Below, in pieces: positions 1 to 5,706 of a stretch of DNA of 5,706 nt. Below the pieces are notes generated by a model. That model was not told where the DNA came from. It was given only the letters and a program-made list of their open reading frames with translations, and searched no databases. How positions within the stretch are numbered: position 1 is the stretch's first letter; each line of letters begins with the position of its first letter. Source of the DNA: an uncultured Porphyromonadaceae bacterium (GTDB lineage: Bacteria > Bacteroidota > Bacteroidia > Bacteroidales > Muribaculaceae). Position numbers and translations under genes: made by a program. Where the stretch lies: contig CABQCA010000148.1 of NCBI GenBank assembly GCA_902462525.1, forward strand, positions 1 through 5,706. Reading direction: 5' to 3'.

Positions 1-59
1 GCCAGTATGCGCCCGAAATAACGGCTCACAGCGCAGCAGCAGCCATAACAGTTGAATGA
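1..59 (+). CDS. C-terminal end of an unidentified upstream gene (partial)
   Basis: Reading from base 3, the frame is open from the window edge and ends at a TGA at 57-59. The visible 18-residue tail is QYAPEITAHSAAAAITVE. The stop overlaps the helicase start as ATGA (56-59), a common arrangement for translationally coupled genes in one operon, and this is the main reason to prefer this frame. Frame 2 is also open and stops at 53-55 (TGA), but it would give a serine- and asparagine-rich tail. Frame 1 stops early. The tail is too short to assign a family, and the fragment could be chance open frame. The choice of frame is inference. Confidence 0.45.
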   Translation, partial: QYAPEITAHSAAAAITVE

Positions 60-2185
60 AGTATCTCGAATCGCTCAACGAACAGCAGACAGAGGCCGTA
101 ACCACTACCGAAGGCCCCGTGCGGGTTATCGCCGGGGCCGGGACGGGTAAGACCCGCGCCCTCACGGCTCGCTTCTGCTTCCTCACCGACATGCTCGGCA
201 TCGATCCGGCGGCTATTCTGTGTGTCACTTTCACAAACAAGGCCGCTGCCGAGATGAAACAGCGCATACGGCGGCTCCTCGGCGACTTCGATCTCGGCTT
301 TATCTGTACATTTCATTCTTTCTGCGTGCGCTTGCTCAAAGAGGATATTCATGTGCTGAACTACCCCTCGAACTTTATAATCATCGACGAGGACGACCGC
401 GCTGCCCTTCTTCAGAAGGTGTACACCGACATGGGGCTGACACTCAAGGAACTTCCCGTGAGCCGTGCCGCCGACTACATCGGCAGCCGCAAGGGCGCCC
501 CGGGCGACGACTATATCCGTTTCATCGAGGAGCTGAATAACACCGGCCTGCTCGAACGCAGCGAACGCAACGCCGACCGGTTCGACGAAATTTTCCAGCG
601 CTATATCTATGAGCAGAAAAAGAGTTTTGCCCTCGATTTCGACGATATAATCATCTTCGCCGACTATATTCTGCGCACTTATCCCGACATTCTGCAGAAG
701 TGGCAGACAAGAATGCAGTACGTGATGGTCGACGAGTTCCAGGACGTCAGTCCGCGGCAGTACAGGATTGCGCGCCTGCTCGCCGGCACACACCGCAACC
801 TCTTTATTGTCGGTGATCCCGACCAGACCATCTACTCGTGGCGAGGCGCTGACGTCGGTCTCTTTCTCAATTTCGACAAGGCATATCCCGATGCCACCAC
901 GATAGTGATGGATGCAAACTACCGCTCCACGCCCGAGATTCTTGCTGTCGGAAACGCTCTGATAGCACACAACAGCAACCGCTATCCTAAGTCGCTGCAC
1001 GCTCTGAACGCCTCAGGAGAAAAACCGCTTGTCAATCATGCCCGAACAGAGAAATCAGAGGCACGCTGGATAGCCGCGACCATCAGGGGCCTCGTCGAGA
1101 GCGGTGTGTCGCCGGCCGATATCGCGATTCTCTATCGTGCTCACCATCTGTCGCGTACGCTCGAGGAAACGTTGGTCAAAAGCGGAATTGTTTATCGCAT
1201 ATACAGCGGAACAGCCTTCTATCACCGCCGCGAGGTTAAGGACGTGATATGCTATCTGCGAATGCTCGTCACTGCCGACGACATTGCATTCGAACGCACA
1301 GTCAACATTCCTCCGCGAGGCTTCGGTAAAAAGAAAACCGCCTTTCTGCGCAGTGAGGCGGAGCGCACCGGACAGACTCTGATGGAAACCCTGAGGAGCA
1401 ACATCGACAGTCCGGTGCTCCGCGGCAGCCGGGGGCGCGAGTATATCCATGCCATCGACACTGCCGCTGCCATGGTGGGAAAAATGCCGCTCGGCGATCT
1501 GCTGCAGCGCTTGCTCGACCTCACCGGCTACGAGGAAATGCTGCGTGGTCTCAGTGAATGGGAGCGCCTCGACAATCTTGCCGAGCTGAAGCGTGCCATC
1601 GAGGAGGCCGGTCACGACGACGATGCCTCCCTCGACGAATTTCTGGCACGTGTGGCGCTCATGACGGGCATGGACGCCGAAAGCAGAGATATTCCCGCCG
1701 TGAAGCTGATGACAGTGCATACGGCCAAAGGTATGGAGTTCCCCTACGTGTTTATCTGCAACCTATGCGAAGCTTCGTTTCCTTCGCGCCGCTGCTCCGG
1801 TCCCGAGGAAATCGAGGAAGAGCGGCGTCTGGCCTATGTGGCCATGACCCGTGCCGAAAAAGGTCTCTTCATGAGCGACAGCGAGGGCTTCAACCACGAT
1901 AACACCGACAAAACGCCCTCTCGCTTTCTCTACGAGGCCGGAGTGGAGAATATACGCTTCGAGCGTCCTCTTCCGTCGCAGGCTCCCATGCCTGTAATGC
2001 CGGCTTCAATTGCCGGGGGACACCTTTTCAGCAGCGGCGATATTGTGGAGCATCCTGTCTTCGGACGCGGAATGGTGATGGATATCGACCGTGACAAGGA
2101 AACTTACACAGTGATGTTCAACAAATTGTCTACTGCGCGGACATTGCGGTTCGCCGCGCCGCTCACCAAAGTAACCGACAAATAA
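56..2185 (+). CDS. UvrD/PcrA/Rep-type superfamily 1A ATP-dependent DNA helicase
   Basis: A 709-residue 3'-5' DNA helicase of the UvrD/PcrA/Rep family, cytoplasmic; the family acts in DNA repair, replication restart and clearing of proteins from DNA. All SF1A motifs are present in order: Q-motif LNEQQ (7-11), Walker A GAGTGKT (27-33, Lys32), Ia VTFTNKAAAEM (57-67), Walker B VDEFQD (225-230), III VGDPDQTIYSWRGA (252-265), IV NYRST (288-292), an IVa-like segment (about 389-404), V TVHTAKGMEF (553-562), and VI EERRLAYVAMTRAE (588-601). A 2B-type segment with NIPPRGFGKK lies at 417-426. After a proline-rich linker, residues 660-706 (GDIVEHPVFGRG onward) resemble the PcrA/UvrD C-terminal Tudor-like fold, which in relatives contacts RNA polymerase. 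An in-frame TGA at 53-55 fixes the start at 56. Length is normal and nothing looks broken. Bacteroidota often carry several paralogues, so I do not choose between uvrD and pcrA. No Shine-Dalgarno is visible. Confidence 0.95.
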   Translation: MKYLESLNEQQTEAVTTTEGPVRVIAGAGTGKTRALTARFCFLTDMLGIDPAAILCVTFTNKAAAEMKQRIRRLLGDFDLGFICTFHSFCVRLLKEDIHVLNYPSNFIIIDEDDRAALLQKVYTDMGLTLKELPVSRAADYIGSRKGAPGDDYIRFIEELNNTGLLERSERNADRFDEIFQRYIYEQKKSFALDFDDIIIFADYILRTYPDILQKWQTRMQYVMVDEFQDVSPRQYRIARLLAGTHRNLFIVGDPDQTIYSWRGADVGLFLNFDKAYPDATTIVMDANYRSTPEILAVGNALIAHNSNRYPKSLHALNASGEKPLVNHARTEKSEARWIAATIRGLVESGVSPADIAILYRAHHLSRTLEETLVKSGIVYRIYSGTAFYHRREVKDVICYLRMLVTADDIAFERTVNIPPRGFGKKKTAFLRSEAERTGQTLMETLRSNIDSPVLRGSRGREYIHAIDTAAAMVGKMPLGDLLQRLLDLTGYEEMLRGLSEWERLDNLAELKRAIEEAGHDDDASLDEFLARVALMTGMDAESRDIPAVKLMTVHTAKGMEFPYVFICNLCEASFPSRRCSGPEEIEEERRLAYVAMTRAEKGLFMSDSEGFNHDNTDKTPSRFLYEAGVENIRFERPLPSQAPMPVMPASIAGGHLFSSGDIVEHPVFGRGMVMDIDRDKETYTVMFNKLSTARTLRFAAPLTKVTDK

Positions 2186-3021
2186 TGAAAACATTATACG
2201 TAAGCGACATGGACGGAACCCTGCTCGGGTCCGACAGCCGCGTATCGGCGGAAACAGCCGGAATCATCAGTGAACTTTCGCTTCGGGGCGCACTCATTAC
2301 CGTGGCCACGGCGCGCACGCCTGCGACCGTCGTACCTCTTCTTGCCGACACCTACACATGTGCCGAAGCCATTGTCATGACCGGTGCAGCTACCTACAGC
2401 CGTTCGAAAAAGTGCTACGAAACGGTACACTACATGCCCGAAGCCGATGTCGCATCGGGGCTGGAGATATGCCGGCGGCAAGGCGTGCATCCGTTCGTCT
2501 ATTCCATGCGTGCCGACAGCACGATGCTCGACGTCTACCATGGTGCCGCAGCTATGAACAAAGCCGAAGAAAACTTTTATCTCGAGCGGAAGCATCTGAA
2601 GCTGAAAGCATTTCACACCGGTACACCACTTCCTCCGGCAGCCATAGGCCGTACAGTCCTCTTTTTTGCCATGGGCGTACGGCGAGGTGTGGAGCTCACG
2701 GCCGAAATGCTCAGACGTGACACAAACCTTGCTGTGTGCTGCTATCCCGACATTTTCAACCCCGACATTGCGAATCTCGAGGTTTTCGCTCCGGGAGTTT
2801 CGAAGGCTGCTGCTATCTCAGCCCTGAAAAAGAAACTTGGTGCCGACCGTCTTGTGGTGTTCGGCGACAATCTCAACGACCTCTCCATGCTTGAAGCCGC
2901 CGATGTGGCCGTGGCTGTCGAAAACGCATTTCCCGAAGTAAATGCTAAGGCCGACATCATCATCGGTCCCAACTACGCTGATTCCGTCGCCCGTTTCATC
3001 GCCGCTGATTTCGCAGGCTAA
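2185..3021 (+). CDS. Cof-type HAD-IIB family phosphatase
   Basis: A 278-residue cytoplasmic hydrolase of the haloacid dehalogenase superfamily, Cof/YbjI-like subgroup. Members remove phosphate from sugar phosphates, flavin or pyridoxal phosphates; the substrate cannot be told here. Visible motifs: I DMDGT (8-12) with nucleophile Asp8 and acid/base Asp10; II around Thr42 in VATART; III Lys207 in GVSKAAA; IV GDNLNDLSML (227-236) with the Mg-binding acidic residues. Residues of about 80-190 between motifs II and III form the C2B-type cap that sets specificity, and LEVFAPGVSK (198-207) is the usual Cof-family lead-in to motif III. Length is typical. ATG overlaps the helicase stop by one base (TAATG), so translation is probably coupled. 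No Shine-Dalgarno is visible. A functional link with the helicase is not implied; shared transcription is the inference. Confidence 0.93.
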   Translation: MKTLYVSDMDGTLLGSDSRVSAETAGIISELSLRGALITVATARTPATVVPLLADTYTCAEAIVMTGAATYSRSKKCYETVHYMPEADVASGLEICRRQGVHPFVYSMRADSTMLDVYHGAAAMNKAEENFYLERKHLKLKAFHTGTPLPPAAIGRTVLFFAMGVRRGVELTAEMLRRDTNLAVCCYPDIFNPDIANLEVFAPGVSKAAAISALKKKLGADRLVVFGDNLNDLSMLEAADVAVAVENAFPEVNAKADIIIGPNYADSVARFIAADFAG

Positions 3022-3036
3022 TTGAGCAAGCTCAAT
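3021..3036. repeat. Short palindrome abutting the HAD stop codon
   Basis: ATTGAGCAAGCTCAAT can form a 6-bp stem (ATTGAG/CTCAAT) with a CAAG loop, and it begins on the last base of the HAD stop codon. There is no U-tract after it, so it is not a classic terminator on its own. Its bases 3026-3035 can alternatively pair with 3133-3142 as the base of the larger palindrome. Confidence 0.6.
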
Positions 3037-3142
3037 TATAGGTGAAGAGTGAAGGGTGAAAGGTGAAGATAATAGAATTTTTCTCAAAAATCCATTTCCA
3101 TACCTTTCACCCTTCACCTTATTCACTTCAACTTGAGCTTGC
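3026..3142. repeat. About 117-bp imperfect palindromic intergenic element with heptad-repeat arms
   Basis: The left arm (3026-3064, 39 bp) and right arm (3102-3142, 41 bp) are inverted copies. The outer 10 bases are identical (GCAAGCTCAA at 3026-3035 against the complement of 3133-3142), and the inner 16 are identical (GTGAAGGGTGAAAGGT at 3049-3064 against the complement of 3102-3117). Between them pairing is imperfect, with about 2 bp of length difference. The left arm contains four consecutive 7-bp units at 3041-3068: GGTGAAG, AGTGAAG, GGTGAAA, GGTGAAG. The 37-bp spacer holds an A/T hairpin ATTTTT-CTC-AAAAAT (3077-3091), whose centre at 3084 coincides with that of the arms. No good reading frame spans the element. 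From memory, similar GTGAAGG-type intergenic repeats occur in Bacteroidales, so a dispersed repeat or MITE-like sequence is plausible. Clear target-site duplications are not seen. Confidence 0.8.
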
Positions 3143-3156
3143 GAAAGTTGAACCAC

Positions 3157-3192
3157 AAAAAGCCCGGGGCGTTTCGGCGCTCCGGGCTTTTT
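3157..3192. terminator. Bidirectional intrinsic terminator between convergent operons
   Basis: AAAAAGCCCGG (3157-3167) pairs perfectly with CCGGGCTTTTT (3182-3192). On the + strand the stem extends through a G-U pair (3168/3181) and three more pairs (3169-3171 with 3178-3180) to a TTTCGG loop (3172-3177). The GC-rich stem is flanked by A5 on one side and T5 on the other, so each strand ends with a U-tract: it can stop the HAD-side transcript on + and the SusF-side transcript on -. On the - strand the 3168/3181 position becomes a C-A mismatch, so that hairpin should be slightly weaker. It begins 18 bp past the SusF-like stop and 136 bp past the HAD stop. Confidence 0.93.
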
Positions 3193-3210
3193 GTCTGGTA
3201 TTTTATGCCT

Positions 3211-4677
3211 TTACTGGCGTTCGAGGGTTACGGTGTAGGGGATATTGTCGAGGTGCAGAGTCACGGTGTAGGTGCCGGCTTCGCTGCATACAAGGTTGGC
3301 GGGGTTGTTGAAGCAGGTGAGATTGTCGGCAGTGCCGCCGAGATTGATGTCCCAGCCGTTGTTGGCGCGGATTTTCCATTCGTCGCCGGCATTCATTGTG
3401 ACAGTACCCGTCCATGTGAGCTTGTCGTCCGAGGGTGTCAGTGCCAGCGATTCAGCCCAGCCGTTGAAACCGCCGATGAGGCCGATGGTGCTGATTTCGG
3501 TGATGGTGAGATCGCGGCTTACGTAGTTGAGGTTTATGAAGTAGAGACCTTCGGCGGGCACCTTGATGTTAGTACCGCCGTCGGCCTTGCCTTTGGCCGA
3601 AACAACGCCGCTTTCCGAGGTGGTGAACTCAAGGTCGGCGCCTACGCCGAAGTCGCCGCTCCATGCGTTAGTGGGGCTGAACTTGAATTCGGGCTGGGAT
3701 GCGCCGCTGAGGCTGGCGTAGCCTGCATAGTTCTCATAGTCCTGAGTGAAGAGCACCATGGCGAACTGGCCGGCGTTCCAGCTTGTGCCGTTTACGCCGC
3801 TGCCTGCCATCCAGATGTTGGCGATGGCCTGCTTGTAGCTGAATTCGAGAGTCTCGCGGTTGAATTTGAATTCGACCGGACCTGACAGGGCCATCTTGCC
3901 GGGTGTTCCGCCGGTTTCGGTGAGAGTGCCTTTGTCCTTGGCGGCATCGGCTTCGGTCGCGGTAAAGGCGCCGGTGAAGTTTCCGGATTCAAGATCGGAG
4001 GCCGATACAATCATCCAGTAGTCGCCGGCAGTGACTGTGAACACACCTGAGAATTCGGGATTGTCGTACTGGTTGTCGCCTTTGAAGCTCATGGCGGCGG
4101 CATTGTCGGCGGTCCATGCGTCGGGGGTGTTGCTCCACACGTAGTAGTATGTGGCGTCGATAGCGTAGGGGGCGTAGGGAAGCACGGTTATCTTCATCGG
4201 GCAGTAGAACTTGTCGGGACCGCCGAGGATTATGCTCTCGTTGCCCTTGACAGCGCTCACGTTGTAGCGGACGTAGAGGGTCTGGTCGACGGGGTTCTTG
4301 GTGATGTTCTTGCGAACAGCTTCGTCGAGCGCGGCCGGCTCGATGGTGAATGTTTCGCCTTCCACAACCACAGGCAGCGTGAAAGCGTTCGAGAAGTCTT
4401 CGGAGGTGCTGAATTCGGCGTTGGCACCGAACCGGTAGCCTTCGGGCCAGCCTTCGGCAGCGGTGGCTGTGGCGAGGGCGATTTTCTGGCCCTGTTCGTT
4501 GTACTGTTCCAGCGAAATGACGGCGGGAATGTCGGCTTTCTGAGTCACTGTCACCAGGTCGGGTCCGGCGGCGGGAAGCTCGGGGTTGACAACGGGAATG
4601 CCGGTGCCGAGGTCAACGTCGTCGCAGGCTGCGAGAGCGAGGCCGAGAGCCAATATGGAATATATCTTGATTTTCAT
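3211..4677 (-). CDS. SusF-like surface glycan-binding lipoprotein
   Basis: A 488-residue outer-membrane lipoprotein of the SusE/SusF type, which in Sus-like systems sits outside the cell and holds glycan near the SusC/SusD importer. The N-terminus is a lipoprotein signal ending in LAAC (15-18); DDVD directly after Cys18 is an acidic stretch of the kind used as a surface-export signal in Bacteroidota. Residues of about 25-170 resemble the Ig-like N-terminal domain (TLYVRYNVSAV at 133-143 is the late strand). Three beta-rich modules follow: about 172-282, 284-393 and 396-486. The last carries the family-typical IGLIGGFNGW (398-407), WTGTV (422-426) and WDINLGG (442-448). One Ig domain plus three binding modules, and the length, closely match B. 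thetaiotaomicron SusF (485 residues). The start follows the SusE-like stop by 20 bp with leader TAAAAAT and no Shine-Dalgarno. Ligand is unknown; identity with the starch system is not shown. Confidence 0.88.
   Translation of the reverse strand: MKIKIYSILALGLALAACDDVDLGTGIPVVNPELPAAGPDLVTVTQKADIPAVISLEQYNEQGQKIALATATAAEGWPEGYRFGANAEFSTSEDFSNAFTLPVVVEGETFTIEPAALDEAVRKNITKNPVDQTLYVRYNVSAVKGNESIILGGPDKFYCPMKITVLPYAPYAIDATYYYVWSNTPDAWTADNAAAMSFKGDNQYDNPEFSGVFTVTAGDYWMIVSASDLESGNFTGAFTATEADAAKDKGTLTETGGTPGKMALSGPVEFKFNRETLEFSYKQAIANIWMAGSGVNGTSWNAGQFAMVLFTQDYENYAGYASLSGASQPEFKFSPTNAWSGDFGVGADLEFTTSESGVVSAKGKADGGTNIKVPAEGLYFINLNYVSRDLTITEISTIGLIGGFNGWAESLALTPSDDKLTWTGTVTMNAGDEWKIRANNGWDINLGGTADNLTCFNNPANLVCSEAGTYTVTLHLDNIPYTVTLERQ
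4624..4677 (-). other. Lipoprotein signal peptide and lipobox of the SusF-like protein
   Basis: Residues 1-18: basic start MKIKIY, hydrophobic core SILALGLALAA, and lipobox LAAC with the lipidated cysteine encoded at 4624-4626. Cleavage by signal peptidase II before Cys18 is predicted. The following DD-V-D supports surface display, by analogy with known Bacteroidota lipoprotein export signals. Confidence 0.9.
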
Positions 4678-4697
4678 ATTTTTAGATTGAAATACTG

Positions 4698-5706
4698 TTA
4701 TTCAACAAAGTCGAAAGTCACTTTATTGGCTTTGGTGTCGAGGCTAACCGAAATCTTGGAGTTCGAGGCGGCTTCGAGCATGAAGCAGTCTTCGCCGGAT
4801 TTGGTATCGGCAGCGACGCCCGGAGTAACTGCATAGTTGGCACTCACAGCGGCCCACTGGGCTGCGCCCCAACCGGTGAGTTCCTGATAGAAGCGGCAGT
4901 AAAGATTGCCACCTTCTGCTACCTGAGCGCCTATTTCGAAAGTGCCGGTGTAAACGCCCGAACCGTCGGAACATTCAAGTTTCCATGGTTCGAAAAGTTC
5001 TGCGTTGGCCTCACTGGGTTCTTTCCAGCCGTCGAACTGGTTGCCTACCAGATAGACGTATTTGGTGGTAACTACGGGCTGGTTGCCGCCAACAATGGTG
5101 ATGGTGTTCTTCTTGAGGTTGACGGTGATAGTCATTTCACCTCCTGCCCATGTGAAGGCCCAGTTGGAACGGCCCGGGAATACTACGGGACCCTCATATT
5201 TGCCGTCGGTGAACTGGTCGGTGATAGTGACAGTGTTCATGTCGGCTTCTGCTGCGCCGACGGAGAAGTCTTTCACATCATCCCAGCCGCTGCCGAGCTG
5301 TGTGTAGAAGCGGAATTCAGCAGTGCCGGCAGGAACATCGACAACAGCCGAGTAGATCTGCGAGCCGATTGCGTCGTCGGCTTCGTAGAGACGAATCATC
5401 TGGTCGCGGTTTTCCACTTTAGGCTCGATGAAGCTCGGCACACCGGTCATGAAGATGAATCCGGGTGTCTTGAGTGCGTAGTAGAATTCCACGCGGGGAA
5501 GCTCTATGGTGTTCGATTTTATGTTTGTCCATTCGTAGTCGCCTACCTGAGCGATGGCGCGGACGTAGAGCGGGCGCACATTGTCGTCGACATAGGGCTG
5601 CCATGTATCCTCGTCGGTCACGCCGAGCATTTCGCAGATGGCGATGGCGATGTCGCTTTCGTTGAGTGCGATAGTGGCGCTTGCACCGTTGGCATTGGCT
5701 ATTGTG
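4698..5706 (-). CDS. SusE-like glycan-binding outer-membrane protein (5' end outside the window)
   Basis: The frame is open from the right edge to TAA at 4698-4700, giving 335 visible residues. The ATG at 5628-5630 is internal, because coding continues upstream of it (for example TIANANGASATIALNESD), so the true start and probable lipoprotein signal lie beyond base 5706. Fragment residues 1 to about 75 look like the end of the SusE Ig-like domain, including PLYVRAIAQV and SNTIEL. Two beta-rich modules follow, about 80-205 and 213-335. They share an FRFYTQLGSGW/CRFYQELTGW segment and a closing strand pair (ITVNLKKNTITI/ISVSLDTKANKVTF). One Ig domain plus two binding modules is the SusE plan, and about 50 missing residues would give the usual SusE size (near 390). 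It precedes the SusF-like gene in the same transcript. Ligand is unknown. Confidence 0.85.
   Translation of the reverse strand, partial: TIANANGASATIALNESDIAIAICEMLGVTDEDTWQPYVDDNVRPLYVRAIAQVGDYEWTNIKSNTIELPRVEFYYALKTPGFIFMTGVPSFIEPKVENRDQMIRLYEADDAIGSQIYSAVVDVPAGTAEFRFYTQLGSGWDDVKDFSVGAAEADMNTVTITDQFTDGKYEGPVVFPGRSNWAFTWAGGEMTITVNLKKNTITIVGGNQPVVTTKYVYLVGNQFDGWKEPSEANAELFEPWKLECSDGSGVYTGTFEIGAQVAEGGNLYCRFYQELTGWGAAQWAAVSANYAVTPGVAADTKSGEDCFMLEAASNSKISVSLDTKANKVTFDFVE

Noticed and set aside
26..1000. Long open frame of 324 codons on the - strand opposite the helicase
   Set aside because: It lies wholly antisense to a gene with all SF1A helicase motifs, has no recognisable domain, and fits the stop-poor complement of GC-rich codons.
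1055..1720. 221-codon - strand frame inside the helicase region
   Set aside because: Antisense shadow of the helicase 2B/2A region; histidine- and glutamine-rich, low-plausibility sequence with no motif.
2194..2616. 140-codon - strand frame opposite the HAD gene
   Set aside because: Antisense to the conserved HAD motifs I and II, with no start context or family resemblance.
3041..3117. CRISPR-like array
   Set aside because: The repeated units are only 7 bp, directly adjacent without unique spacers, and inverted in the second arm.
3133..3885. 250-codon + strand frame opposite the SusF-like gene
   Set aside because: It starts inside the palindrome, runs through the terminator and is antisense to the SusF-like gene; its Val/Ala/Glu-rich content mirrors the complementary codons.
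5628..5630. ATG as the start of the SusE-like gene
   Set aside because: The frame stays open to the window edge with family-like sequence upstream, there is no signal peptide after this ATG, and it falls inside the Ig-like domain.

Overview
The window looks like chromosomal DNA from a Bacteroidota species, probably a gut Bacteroidales. The coding sequence is fairly GC-rich, so Muribaculaceae is a reasonable guess, but the window alone cannot settle this. The evidence is a pair of SusE/SusF-type outer-membrane glycan-binding genes, a lipoprotein signal followed by an acidic stretch typical of Bacteroidota surface lipoproteins, and start codons with no Shine-Dalgarno sequence but A/T-rich leaders.

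Layout: two gene sets converge on an intergenic region at about 3022-3210. On the + strand, the last codons of an unidentified gene (1-59) overlap by ATGA the start of a full-length UvrD/PcrA-type helicase (56-2185). The helicase stop overlaps by TAATG the start of a Cof-type HAD phosphatase (2185-3021). The overlaps suggest one translationally coupled operon. On the - strand, entering from the right edge, a SusE-like gene (cut by the window end; stop at 4698) is followed 20 bp later by a complete 488-residue SusF-like lipoprotein gene (4677 to 3211). Their order, sizes and domain counts match susE-susF of a polysaccharide utilisation locus, so susC/susD-type genes are expected just beyond the right edge. 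The glycan cannot be read from these genes.

The 190-bp convergent gap holds two structures. The first is a roughly 117-bp imperfect palindrome (3026-3142). Its arms are built of about 7-bp RGTGAAR-type units, and a small A/T hairpin sits at its exact centre. The second is a strong bidirectional intrinsic terminator (3157-3192) serving both operons.

Most of the window is ordinary: housekeeping-type genes plus the tail of a glycan-uptake locus. I found no convincing new multi-gene system. The palindromic heptad element is the least explained part, and the modular Sus proteins are the main accessory interest.
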